Positions 46,172-55,297 of a DNA stretch of 64,000 nucleotides are shown in pieces. Origin of the DNA: CAWCVR01 sp963799105 (GTDB taxonomy: Bacteria > Acidobacteriota > Terriglobia > Bryobacterales > Bryobacteraceae); the NCBI GenBank assembly GCA_963799105.1, contig CAWCVR010000003.1, positions 248,001 through 312,000 of the forward strand, written 5' to 3'. The number at the start of each line of letters is the position of its first letter. Within the stretch, counting starts at the first letter, position 1. A program made the position numbers and the translations under genes. Under the pieces are notes generated by a model. It was not told the origin of the DNA. It searched no databases and saw nothing but the letters and a program-made list of their open reading frames with translations.

Positions 46172-47064
46172 TGATGATCCCGACCCTGTTCTTCTACGCG
46201 TCCCTGATCAGTGACGTGCGCACGCTGATTGCGAGCCGCGATCTGGCGGCGGCCGAGCGGCAAGTCCGCGCCGCCGAGGCGCGGAGCGGAGTCACGCCGG
46301 AAGTTGCGGCGGCGTTTTCCTGGCTGGCGCGCGGCGCGCTGGACGCGAAGAACTACAGCCAGGCCGATGCCTACGCCACCGAAACCCGCAAGCGGTGCGA
46401 CCAACTGCTGGCCGGGCGCAAACCGGATGCCGAACCGTGGCTGTTCATCGCCTTGGGGGCCTCCATCGAGGTTCACGCCCAGGTGCTGGCCGCGCGCGGG
46501 GAGCGCGGCGGGGCCGTCGGGTTTCTGGATAGCCAGTTGCAGACGTTCGCCGGCACATCGCTGGTGGAGCGCATTCGCAAGAACGTCAATCTCCTGAGCC
46601 TGGAAGGAAAGCCGGCGCCGACGCTGGATATCCGCGATTGGCTGGCCGCCAGGCCGCGCACCCTGGCGGAATGGCGCGGCCATCCCGTGCTGCTGTTCTT
46701 CTGGGCGCACTGGTGCGGCGACTGCAAGGCCGACGCGCCAATCCTCGCCGAGGCCATCCGCAACTTCGCGCCGAAAGGTCTGGTGGCGATCGCTCCCACC
46801 AGGCTCTACGGATACGTGGCCGGCGGCGAGGAGGCCACGCCGGACCGGGAGAAGCCGTACATCGAAGAGGTCTGGCGGCGTTTCTACGCCGGTTGGAACG
46901 GCGTGCCGGTGCCGGTGAGCGCCGCCAATTTCGAGGCCTACGGATCGAGCACCACGCCCACCATCGTGCTCGTTGACGCGGCTGGGATCGTGCGCTTCTA
47001 TCACCCCGGCGCGGTCACGGCCGCGGAGGTATCCGCGCGTATTCAGGCCGTTTTGGGGAAGTAG
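46171..47064 (+). CDS. Thioredoxin-like protein with N-terminal helical domain
   Basis: 297 residues. A hydrophobic N-terminus (IPTLFFYASLI) looks like a signal or anchor; about 130 residues of TPR-like helices follow (DLAAAERQVRAAEAR, AKNYSQADAYATETRKR), then a thioredoxin fold with Trp-Cys182-Gly-Asp-Cys185 and the cis-proline in SSTTPTIVLVD. The WCGDC centre is more acidic than TlpA's WCAPC, so its redox potential should differ. Third gene of the coupled operon. Confidence 0.85.
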   Translation: MMIPTLFFYASLISDVRTLIASRDLAAAERQVRAAEARSGVTPEVAAAFSWLARGALDAKNYSQADAYATETRKRCDQLLAGRKPDAEPWLFIALGASIEVHAQVLAARGERGGAVGFLDSQLQTFAGTSLVERIRKNVNLLSLEGKPAPTLDIRDWLAARPRTLAEWRGHPVLLFFWAHWCGDCKADAPILAEAIRNFAPKGLVAIAPTRLYGYVAGGEEATPDREKPYIEEVWRRFYAGWNGVPVPVSAANFEAYGSSTTPTIVLVDAAGIVRFYHPGAVTAAEVSARIQAVLGK

Positions 47065-47075
47065 ACGGTGGGATC

Positions 47076-47152
47076 GCGCCACCGCCGCGCCACCGCCGCG
47101 CCACCGCCGCGCCACCGCCGCGCCACCGCCGCGCCACCGCCGCGCCACCGCC
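47076..47152. repeat. Tandem array, seven 11-nt units
   Basis: Seven perfect copies of GCGCCACCGCC. It begins 12 nt after the preceding stop codon and overlaps the next array by 3 nt. Confidence 0.92.
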
Positions 47153-47240
47153 GCCTCCACCCGCCGCCTCCACCCGCCGCCTCCACCCGCCGCCTCCACC
47201 CGCCGCCTCCACCCGCCGCCTCCACCCGCCGCCTCCACCC
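47150..47240. repeat. Tandem array, seven 13-nt units
   Basis: Seven perfect copies of GCCGCCTCCACCC, directly adjoining the 11-nt array and ending 34 nt before the start codon of the MgtC-family gene. The promoter of that gene must lie in or just beyond it. Confidence 0.92.
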
Positions 47241-47274
47241 GCCGCGCGGGAATCGTATATGCTTGTACTGATTT

Positions 47275-48546
47275 ATGTTCACCGATCTCTATCGATTGTT
47301 GCCGCCCGAAGGCGTCAAGATCCTGGTGGTCCTGTTTCTCGCCTTCCTGACCGGGTTGGAGCGTGAGGAGCGGCGTGTTGGCACCGGGCAGTTCTCGTTC
47401 GGCGGCGTGCGCACGTTTCCTCTGATCGGCCTCATCGCCTATGGCATCTCCTTCCTGGCGGGCGGAGAAGTTCTGCCGGTGACGCTGGGCTTCGCCGTGG
47501 TGGCGGGCTTCCTGATGCTGTCGTACCGCAACAAGCTGCAATCCTCCGGAACGGCGGGTGTGACCTCGGAGATGTCGGCGCTGACCACTTACGTGGCAGC
47601 CGCGCTGGTGTATCGCGAACAGTTCTGGATCGCCACCACTCTCACCGTGGCCAGCATGCTGTTGCTGGAGTTGAAAGGCGCGCTGGAAGGTCTCACCCAG
47701 CGCATCGCGCCGCGGGAGATCCTCACCTTCACCAAGTTCCTGCTGCTCGCGGCAGTGATTCTGCCGGTGCTTCCCAATCGCGAATTCGGCCCGTTTGCCA
47801 TCAATCCCGCCAAGGTCTGGCTGGTGGTGGTGGCGGTGAGCACCGTCTCCTACGGCAGTTACGTGATCCAGAAGGTCACCAAGTTACAGGGCGGCGTAAT
47901 CCTGTCGGCATTGCTGGGAGGCGCCTATTCTTCCACCGTAACTACGGTGGTGCTGGCCAAGCGCGCCAAGCGGGAGAACCGGCCGCACCTGTTTTCGGGA
48001 GTTACCTTGGTCGCTTCCGGCATGATGTATCTGCGGCTGGCGGGCCTCGTGACCATCTTCAACCGAAGCCTGATTACGATTCTGGGAGTGCCGTTCCTGG
48101 CGCTGGCGGGAGCCAGCATCGCGTGCGGTTGGTTGTGGAGCCGGGTCCCCGATGCCACGGCGGGAGACGTGGAACGCGAGTTCGAGCCGAAGAACCCCTT
48201 GGAAATGCGCGCCGCCCTGGGCTTCGCGGTGCTCTTCGTAACCATGATGGTGGCCACGCACCTGGTGGTGACTTACCTGGGCAAGGCGGGGGTGTTCTCA
48301 CTGGCCGCCCTGATGGGCGTGACGGACGTGGATCCGTTCATCATGGGAATGACCCAGGCCGCCGGCGGCAGCGCGCCGCTGGCCGTGGCGGCGGCGGCTA
48401 TCCTGATTGCCGCATCGAGCAATAACCTGGTCAAAGGAATCTACGCCTACTCCATGAGCGACCGCAAGACCGGCGTGTTGAGCCTGAGCCTTCTGGCCGC
48501 CCTGGCCGTGGCTGGGCTAACTCCGCTGCTCTGGCTGGCGCGATAA
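47275..48546 (+). CDS. MgtC/SapB-DUF4010 family membrane protein
   Basis: 423 residues and about eleven membrane helices. The N-terminal third is MgtC-like (LFLAFLTGLEREERRVG, GGVRTFPLIGLIAYG); the C-terminal two-thirds is the DUF4010 domain (ILSALLGGAYSSTVTTVVLAK, AASSNNLVKGIYAYSM). MgtC proteins act in magnesium limitation and envelope homeostasis; the role of DUF4010 members is not established. The start ATG 47275 follows a TATATG sequence and the two tandem arrays. Confidence 0.9.
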   Translation: MFTDLYRLLPPEGVKILVVLFLAFLTGLEREERRVGTGQFSFGGVRTFPLIGLIAYGISFLAGGEVLPVTLGFAVVAGFLMLSYRNKLQSSGTAGVTSEMSALTTYVAAALVYREQFWIATTLTVASMLLLELKGALEGLTQRIAPREILTFTKFLLLAAVILPVLPNREFGPFAINPAKVWLVVVAVSTVSYGSYVIQKVTKLQGGVILSALLGGAYSSTVTTVVLAKRAKRENRPHLFSGVTLVASGMMYLRLAGLVTIFNRSLITILGVPFLALAGASIACGWLWSRVPDATAGDVEREFEPKNPLEMRAALGFAVLFVTMMVATHLVVTYLGKAGVFSLAALMGVTDVDPFIMGMTQAAGGSAPLAVAAAAILIAASSNNLVKGIYAYSMSDRKTGVLSLSLLAALAVAGLTPLLWLAR

Positions 48547-48589
48547 GAGATCCCGCGGCCAGCCCATTCGCCGGCCACCGCGCCCCTAG

Positions 48590-48690
48590 GTCTTCGACCG
48601 TGTGATTTGGTGCCATTACCCGGACAGAACCGCGAGCGTGAGCGAGCGGCCCGTGCCAAAGGAACGGTTTCTCGCGGTCAATGCGCTAGT
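48590..48690. repeat. Interspersed repeat, inverted copy of the 37.5-37.8 kb region
   Basis: GTGTGATTTGGTGCCATTAC is the reverse complement of sequence near 37,760. Further on, GAACCGCGAGCGTGAG and GGCCCGTGCCAAAGGAAC match the 37,545-37,615 part in either orientation. It fills the gap between two convergent genes. Confidence 0.55.
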
Positions 48691-50920
48691 GGATCACCCG
48701 GAACTCGCCGCGCAGGCCGTGGGCGGAATCGGGCGCAACCCAGACGTGGAACAGGCCCGGCTCCGTCACCAGTTCGCCCCGCTCGTTGTGAAACGCCAGA
48801 GAAGCGCTGGACAGCTTGAACCGCACCGTCTTCGTTTCTCCCGGCTTCAGCGTAACCCGCTCGAAGCCCTTCAACTCCCGCACCGGCCGGGTCAGGCTCG
48901 CGGCAAGCTGGCGGGTATAGATCTGGACGACCTCGTCCGCCTCCACCTTCCCCGAGTTACTAACATCCGCGCTAACCGTAAGCTCTCCTCCGCGCGCCAT
49001 GGAGGCGGAAGATAACTTCAGGTTCGAATACCGGAATTCCGCGTAAGAGAGGCCGTAACCGAAGGGATACTCGGGGCTGGGATCGATATCGATATAGCGC
49101 GATGTGTCGCCCTCTGGCGCCACGGTCTCCGTGATGTTCGCCGCACCGCCGAGCGAAGGCCGGCCGGTGTTCATGTGGTTGTAGTAAATCGGCACCTGGC
49201 CGGTGACGCGCGGGAAGCTGACGGTCAGCTTCCCGGAAGGCACGGCATTGCCGAAGAGGAGGTTGGCAATGGCCGGTCCGCCCATGGTGCCGGGGTGCCA
49301 GGCATAGAGCACCGCTCCGGCATGGGCCGCGGCCCCCGGGAAAGTGAGCGGGCGCCCAGCCAGCACGATCAGAACCACCGGCTTGCCGGCTTTGGCGATC
49401 TCTTCCACCAACTGGTCCTGCGCGCCCGGCAGATCGAGCGACGAGCGGGACTTGGCTTCGCCGGAGAGCGACTGCTCTTCTCCCATGAAGAGCAGCACCG
49501 CGTCGGCGTTGCGGGCCGCCTCGAGCGCCGGGGCAAAGCCCGCATGGCTCTTATCGCGGCTGTTCTTCAGGGCGGGCGCGTAGGCCACTCTGCCCGGCCC
49601 CAGCATCTCGCGAATCGCCGCCAGCGGCGTGCGCACGTCCCCGGGCCGCCCGTCGCCAACCCAGCAGCCCATCTGGTCCACCCGGCTGTCGGCCAGAGGC
49701 CCGATCACCGCCACCTTCGCGATCGATTTGGAAAGCGGCAACAGGCTGCCTTCGTTCCTGAGCAGCACGGCGCTCTCGGTGGCCAGTTGCCGCGCGATAT
49801 CGAGAGCGTCCGGAGCCAGCATGGCGGAAGCGGGCGGCGGCGCCGGAATGGGTTTGTCGAACAGTCCAAGACGGAATTTGATGCGCAGGATATTGCGGAC
49901 GGATTCGTCCACCAGTTTGACGTCGAACTTGCCGGCCGCGATGAGCGCGGGCAGATGGTCGTAGTAATCCGTGCTCACCATCTCCATATCGACGCCGGCG
50001 CGCAGAGACTTCGCGGCGGCGTCGGCGGAATCGGCGGCGTAGCCGTGGTTGATCATTTCTTCGACGGCGTTCCAGTCGCTCACCACGAAGCCGTCGAAGC
50101 CCCACTCCTTGCGTAGCACCTGGCGCAGCAGGAAGGCGTTGCCGGTGGCGGGCACGCCGTTGAGGTCGTTGAACGCGCTCATGAAGGTTGCTGCGCCGGC
50201 CTTTTCCGCGGCGGCGAAGGACGGCAGATAGACGTCGCGCAACAGCGTCTCGGGAATCCAGGTGGTGTTGTAGTCGCGGCCGCCCTCGGCGGCGCCGTAG
50301 CCGGCGTAGTGTTTGCCGCAGGCCGCCACCGCGCCGGGCGCATCGAGCGAATCTCCCTGAAACCCGCGCACCATGGCGGCTCCCAGGGCGCTGGCCAGCA
50401 CCGGATCTTCTCCCAGACTCTCGGCGATGCGGCCCCAGCGCGGATCGCGGGCGATGTCCAGCATGGGCGCGAAGGTCCAGTGAATCCCCTCGGCCGAGGC
50501 CTCGCGGGCGGCGATGTGGGAGGCCTTGCGCACCAACTCCGGATCCCAACTGGCGGATTGTCCCAACGGGATGGGGAACACCGTGCGATAGCCGTGGATG
50601 ACGTCGCGGGCGAAGATCAGCGGAATCCCCAGGCGGCTTTCGTGAAGCGCGATCCGCTGCAGCTCCGCGCGCTGTCCGGCATCGCGCAGATTCATGAGCG
50701 AACCCCACCGGCCCGCGCGAACGTCGTCGCGCAGTTGCGCTTCGGAGCGGGCGCCGTCGCCGGTGAATTGCGACAGTTGGCCGAGCTTCTCGGTCAGCGT
50801 CATGCGCGCCAGCAGCGCGTCGATGCGGATGTCGCCATCCGCGGGTGAACCGTGCAAGCCAGGCATGGCGGCAGGAACGGAAGATACCAGCATAATCGAA
50901 GCCATCAGGTGAATGCGCAT
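48686..50920 (-). CDS. Glycoside hydrolase family 3 beta-glucosidase (BglX-like), exported
   Basis: 744 residues with a signal peptide (MRIHLMASIMLVSSVPAAM). The (beta/alpha)8 domain holds the nucleophile Asp in GFVVSDWNAVEE (about residue 280) and the substrate-binding KHYAGYGAAEGGRDYN. The second domain has the GEEQSLSGEAKSRSSLDLPG loop expected to carry the acid/base Glu. A C-terminal fibronectin-III-like domain ends the protein (YSNLKLSSASM to FRVIH). It would release terminal beta-linked glucose or xylose in the periplasm. ATG 50920 is chosen because the frame upstream lacks protein-like sequence. Confidence 0.94.
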   Translation of the reverse strand: MRIHLMASIMLVSSVPAAMPGLHGSPADGDIRIDALLARMTLTEKLGQLSQFTGDGARSEAQLRDDVRAGRWGSLMNLRDAGQRAELQRIALHESRLGIPLIFARDVIHGYRTVFPIPLGQSASWDPELVRKASHIAAREASAEGIHWTFAPMLDIARDPRWGRIAESLGEDPVLASALGAAMVRGFQGDSLDAPGAVAACGKHYAGYGAAEGGRDYNTTWIPETLLRDVYLPSFAAAEKAGAATFMSAFNDLNGVPATGNAFLLRQVLRKEWGFDGFVVSDWNAVEEMINHGYAADSADAAAKSLRAGVDMEMVSTDYYDHLPALIAAGKFDVKLVDESVRNILRIKFRLGLFDKPIPAPPPASAMLAPDALDIARQLATESAVLLRNEGSLLPLSKSIAKVAVIGPLADSRVDQMGCWVGDGRPGDVRTPLAAIREMLGPGRVAYAPALKNSRDKSHAGFAPALEAARNADAVLLFMGEEQSLSGEAKSRSSLDLPGAQDQLVEEIAKAGKPVVLIVLAGRPLTFPGAAAHAGAVLYAWHPGTMGGPAIANLLFGNAVPSGKLTVSFPRVTGQVPIYYNHMNTGRPSLGGAANITETVAPEGDTSRYIDIDPSPEYPFGYGLSYAEFRYSNLKLSSASMARGGELTVSADVSNSGKVEADEVVQIYTRQLAASLTRPVRELKGFERVTLKPGETKTVRFKLSSASLAFHNERGELVTEPGLFHVWVAPDSAHGLRGEFRVIH

Positions 50921-51027
50921 AGGTTTGAAACTCCGTAAGCGGCGGTCTGCACCGCTCATCAGCTTCTCATGCCGGGTCGCTCCGGGCAAGCGGTGTCTTA
51001 GATGTATGCTTTGGCGGGTGTTCGATC

Positions 51028-51048
51028 GAGCCACCCTCCGGGCCTGAA
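51028..51048 (-). other. tRNA-like 3' fragment (degenerate)
   Basis: Twenty of 21 bases match the T-arm/acceptor end of the tRNA-Thr fragment at 62,509-62,529 (read on plus: GAGCCACCCTCCGGGC, then CTGAA here). No other tRNA part is nearby. Confidence 0.5.
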
Positions 51049-51204
51049 GACGGGTGAGACGTTTGCGGACGCCCGCGCAAGGCGCTACAAAAGGTGCGTT
51101 AGACCGAAAACCAGGATCTACTGGCACGGGATTCCCGGTTTTTCTGTGGATATGCATCGCGTCACGGGTGGGACGGTCAATCCCGTCGAGAGGAGCGTCG
51201 CCCT

Positions 51205-54200
51205 ATGAGGAAAGTCCTGACCGCGCTGGCCGCTGTGGCGGCCGGTATCCTGACAGCGCCGCAGGCAAGCGCCGAAACCCTGTTCTTGCGCGGGAAGGTG
51301 GAGTTGGAGGGCGGCGCTCCTCCTGGCAGGCTGGTCGCCATCGAGCAGCGTTGCACCGGCCGCAGTCCCAAGATCGTCGCCACCGCCGGCAAATCTGGGG
51401 AGTATCTCTGGCGCGCGGAAGGCAGTTTTCTGGGGCTCGAAATCGTCGTGGGCTCATCGGACACCGGCGGAGGCTCGTATTTAGTTACGACTGGGACCGG
51501 TACCGGCCTGGTGACAACTGGACTCGGCGCTGAGTGCGTGCTGCGCGCCGACCTCTCGGGATACCGTTCCACGACTATCGATCTCACCGACAGGAGCCTG
51601 GTCCGGGAGCCGCGCCTGCCCGTCCTCGTGCTCTCGCCGGATCGCCCCGGCGTGAATTTGCCGGTCGATACTAGCGGGCCCGTTCCGGGCGCCATCCGCA
51701 ATGCGTGGGCTTCCGCCCGGAAGGCCATGCTCGCGCAAAACTGGGCTGAAGCGGAGCGTCAACTGCAAACCGTGACCGCCACCGATCCGGAGTTCGGAAT
51801 GGGCTGGTTGGCCTTAGGGCTGGTGTACAACAACCAGACGAAGCCGGCCGAAGCCCGCGAGGCGCTCCGGCACGCCGTGGCTCTCGACGCGAAGTCGCTT
51901 CCGACGCAGCTTGCGCTGGTGAGGGCTAACCTGAATTGCCAGGATTGGGCCGAAACCGTGCGCACGGCCGGCGCCCTGATCGCCGCCGACGCCAGGCATC
52001 GGTACCTCGAAGCCTATCTCTACGAAGCCATTGCCCGCTACCATTTGCGGGACACGGATGGGGCGGAGGCCCGCGTCAAAGAGCTTCTGCAACTGGACAA
52101 GGCCCACCAGATCCCGCGCGCCGAGTATGTTTTGGGCCTGATTCTCCAGGAACGGAAGGACATCGCCTCCGCCCGCGAGCACATGCAAAAGTACCTCGGG
52201 TTGCAGCCGGGGGCGCCCGACGCGCCGGCCGCGCGCGCCCGCATCGAGAACTTGGGCAAACCGCGGGCGGCCGGCGCGGATAACGAAATCGACGCGCCCA
52301 ACCCGATGGCCGTCTCTGCCGGGGAGACCTCCGTTCCCGGCGGGCTGAAGGCCTTCGCCATGATGGCCCACCTGGAGGGCACGCCCACTTACGACGACTT
52401 TTTCCTGGACTATTGCCGGCGGCTCCTGCTGGACGCTTCGCCTTACGCGGAAGACCACATTCCCGCCTTCGGCGCGCAGCTCCAGGCTTACATGGCTGCG
52501 GTGGCCGAGTTGTCGGCGGCCGGCCGGAAGCCCTCCGGCGACACGGTGGTGGTCAGGTTGTCGATGAACGGCGACGAGGAGCGCAAGAGAACCGCGCGGC
52601 TCCTGCGCTACCTCGGATGGCGGCTGGACTTGACCGGCGAGTCTCCGAAAGTCGAACTGGGCGACCAGCCGTCCGACGGCGTCTGCCAGCGCATACCCGC
52701 CGTGCTGGGTATCGACGAGATCGCCATGCGCGATGCCCTGGAAGCCGGCCGGAGCTTCGAGTTCGAAATCCATTCCGATACGGCGCGCCTCATTGGCGGC
52801 GTCAGTTGGGCCGCCGCGCTGAAGGGACTGCCGCCGTTTCCGGGCGGCATGGCGGAGGTGTTTTCGCGGGATTTGCAGTTCGCCAAGGCCTACGCCGGTC
52901 TGGGGGCCATGAGCGTGGATACCGCTTCCGGACTCATCTCCACCATCGGCGTGCGCGACCTGGTGACCCGGTATGCGGACATTCTGGCGCTATGCTCCGG
53001 CGCGTTCACGGTCTCCGGCGGACGCGTGGCCACCCCCGGCGGCCCGGCGGCGCTGCCCACCTGGGCGAGGCTGGCGGGCGCCGATCCGGCCAAGCCCGAG
53101 GCGCTATTCCGCGCGCTGCTCACCAGGGACGGAGGCCGGCTGGCGGTGTTCTATGCCATTCTGTCGCAGGCCGACGAGAGGCGCCAGCGCTTTTTTACCG
53201 CCGACGCCGGCCGCATGCGGCGGTTCTACGAATGGTACCGGGATTCCATCGATATGCGCTTCATCAAGGATCGGCTGCCCGAAAGCTGGCGCCGCGAGTT
53301 GTTCGGAAAGCTTCCGCTCGACGATTCCGGCCGGGTGCGCTTCCCTGGAGGGCGCGCCGCGTGGTCGGACTTATCCGGCACGGATGAAGACGTACTCCTG
53401 CGATCCGAGTCGATCGAGGCGCTGGTCCCCGTCTCGTCCCTGGAGGAAAAGCGGGGGGCGCCGCTCGATGCGGCCTCGGTGGAGCTTCTGGCGCGCCACT
53501 TCGCCGAGTGGCGTTCCCTGTTCCCGTACTTCGAGAAGCTCCCGGCGCTTGTCGCCGCCGGGTTTCAGGCGCTCGCGACCTTCTCCGACGCCGCCTCGAA
53601 CCAGCCCTTCAAAGCGCGCAGCACTCTGGTGGGCGAGTGGCACTCGTTGGTCAAGCTGATCGTGCTGGGCGCGCAGGCTGGATCGCTGGACGAGGGCGCC
53701 GCGGCGCGCGCGTTTGCACGGGTCTGCGCCGCGCTTGCCGGCCCGGATCCATCGCTCAACGCCCTGGCGGCTCTGCGCGACATCGCCGGCGGCCAAGGCA
53801 GCGTGGATGAGGCGGTTGCCACGCGGCTGCTTCGCCTCAGCGGGCCGCGCCGCGCGGACTTCGATCTGGTTCGCCAGTTGCAGGCCGCGCCCACCATCGA
53901 CGCCGCGCTGGCCGCGCCAACCCCAGCCACCGCGCTGGCTGCCTTGAGCGGCGCGGTGTATGCCGCCGTGCTCAGCCCGAACGCCCTGCTGGTTTCCGAA
54001 GATCCGGGGGCACTGCGGCGGCATCGCTTCATCCCCGTTGCCGATTCCAAAACCCGCTCCCCGTTCTACCCGGCCGGCCTGGTGCGCACCAACAAATTCT
54101 CCGCTTCCTGCATCACCGGGGGATTCATGACATTCGAAGAGATCGCGCGCGGCCTGGCCACCCACAAGGTGCCCGTGGAATCGGCCGCCGCGCAGGCGCC

Positions 54201-55071
54201 TGCACGCGGCCGCGCGGCCGCGCCCGCGGTTCGCATCCAGCCCGCCGCCGCCGCTGGGCCGGCCACTGACGCTGTGTTCCGGACCCGCGGGCGCCTGGTG
54301 GAAGTGAATACCACCGTGACTGACGGCCGCGGACGCTACAGTGACGACATGACGCCCGCCGACTTTGTCCTCCTGGACAACGGCAAGCCCATGCCGCTCG
54401 CCAGCTTTGAAAACCAAAGCTCGACCGTTTCCGTCGCCCTGCTGCTCGACGCCACCGGAAGCATGCAGAACGCCCTTCCGCCCCTGAAGAGGGCTGCCCT
54501 CAAGTTGATCGGCGAGATGCGCCCCGAGGACGCCATCGCGGTCTACAGCTTCAACTCCGCGGTCAGCGAACTACAGCCCTTCACCGCCGATAAGCGCGCC
54601 GCCGAGCGCGCCGTCCTGCGGGTGCACGCGCTGGGTGGCACCGCGTTGTACGACGCCCTCGTGCGCGTAAACCGCGATCTGGGCGCGCGCGCCGGCAAGA
54701 AAGCCATCGTGGTCTTCACCGATGGAGACGACAACCTCAGCACTCTGAGCGCCGAAATCGCCATCGCGCGGGCCAAAGCGGCGGGGACGCCCATCTACAC
54801 CATCGCCCAGGGCGAAGCCCTGCGCAGCCTCGATTTTCTCGAGCTGTTGGCTGGCATCTCCAAGGCCACCGGCGGCCTGCCGTTCGCCATCCACAACCCG
54901 GATGAGATTCTCAAGGTCTTCGAAAGCGTGTCGAGCGACCTGACGCACGGATACCTGCTTACCTTCCAGCCTCCTTCCGAGGAGGGTAGTGGATGGCACG
55001 CCATCAAAGTGACCCTCCGCGCCGCGAGGGGCCGCGCCGTCCGGGCGCGCGAGGCATACTTGCTGGAATAG
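51205..55071 (+). CDS. Giant exported TPR/VWA-domain protein
   Basis: 1288 residues with a signal peptide (to about residue 23) and a GGAG ribosome binding site. TPR-like repeats cover about 170-350 (AWASARKAMLAQNWAEAERQ, GLVYNNQTKPAEAREAL). The middle part, about 380-1000, is helical and unassigned. The C-terminal VWFA-related domain starts near 1030 (FRTRGRLVEVNTTVTDGRGR) and has a MIDAS-type site, LLLDATGSMQNA, plus FTDGDDNLST. VWFA-related domains are abundant in Acidobacteria. The protein probably acts at the cell surface, but no ligand can be named. Confidence 0.85.
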   Translation: MRKVLTALAAVAAGILTAPQASAETLFLRGKVELEGGAPPGRLVAIEQRCTGRSPKIVATAGKSGEYLWRAEGSFLGLEIVVGSSDTGGGSYLVTTGTGTGLVTTGLGAECVLRADLSGYRSTTIDLTDRSLVREPRLPVLVLSPDRPGVNLPVDTSGPVPGAIRNAWASARKAMLAQNWAEAERQLQTVTATDPEFGMGWLALGLVYNNQTKPAEAREALRHAVALDAKSLPTQLALVRANLNCQDWAETVRTAGALIAADARHRYLEAYLYEAIARYHLRDTDGAEARVKELLQLDKAHQIPRAEYVLGLILQERKDIASAREHMQKYLGLQPGAPDAPAARARIENLGKPRAAGADNEIDAPNPMAVSAGETSVPGGLKAFAMMAHLEGTPTYDDFFLDYCRRLLLDASPYAEDHIPAFGAQLQAYMAAVAELSAAGRKPSGDTVVVRLSMNGDEERKRTARLLRYLGWRLDLTGESPKVELGDQPSDGVCQRIPAVLGIDEIAMRDALEAGRSFEFEIHSDTARLIGGVSWAAALKGLPPFPGGMAEVFSRDLQFAKAYAGLGAMSVDTASGLISTIGVRDLVTRYADILALCSGAFTVSGGRVATPGGPAALPTWARLAGADPAKPEALFRALLTRDGGRLAVFYAILSQADERRQRFFTADAGRMRRFYEWYRDSIDMRFIKDRLPESWRRELFGKLPLDDSGRVRFPGGRAAWSDLSGTDEDVLLRSESIEALVPVSSLEEKRGAPLDAASVELLARHFAEWRSLFPYFEKLPALVAAGFQALATFSDAASNQPFKARSTLVGEWHSLVKLIVLGAQAGSLDEGAAARAFARVCAALAGPDPSLNALAALRDIAGGQGSVDEAVATRLLRLSGPRRADFDLVRQLQAAPTIDAALAAPTPATALAALSGAVYAAVLSPNALLVSEDPGALRRHRFIPVADSKTRSPFYPAGLVRTNKFSASCITGGFMTFEEIARGLATHKVPVESAAAQAPARGRAAAPAVRIQPAAAAGPATDAVFRTRGRLVEVNTTVTDGRGRYSDDMTPADFVLLDNGKPMPLASFENQSSTVSVALLLDATGSMQNALPPLKRAALKLIGEMRPEDAIAVYSFNSAVSELQPFTADKRAAERAVLRVHALGGTALYDALVRVNRDLGARAGKKAIVVFTDGDDNLSTLSAEIAIARAKAAGTPIYTIAQGEALRSLDFLELLAGISKATGGLPFAIHNPDEILKVFESVSSDLTHGYLLTFQPPSEEGSGWHAIKVTLRAARGRAVRAREAYLLE

Positions 55072-55221
55072 CGTGGCGCCCCAGCCGGCGCCGCACTACT
55101 TCACCAAATATGGCCGGCCTCTATGCTTTCCATTCACTCTATACGGAAGTGCCTGATATCAACAACTTGGGGAATCTGCTTTCGCACAAACGGCAACTCC
55201 TGGCACTTCAAAGCGCAGGGG

Positions 55222-55243
55222 TTTTGGCACAGTTCTGACACAG
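55222..55243. repeat. Two tandem 11-mers (TTYTGRCACAG), left copy
   Basis: TTTTGGCACAG followed directly by TTCTGACACAG, in a lower-GC stretch 55 nt from the end of the dprA-like gene. A matching pair lies at 58,591-58,612 in the same orientation. Confidence 0.6.
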
Positions 55244-55297
55244 CTTCGCACCTGGCCCGTTTCCGACAAGCAACCTACTCCACGGTATTTCAGAGAG

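Noticed and set aside
47076..47240. Tandem arrays considered as a CRISPR
   Set aside because: Units are 11 and 13 nt with no spacers and no cas genes nearby.
51049..51204. Riboswitch in the leader of the VWA gene
   Set aside because: I looked for known conserved cores and saw none.
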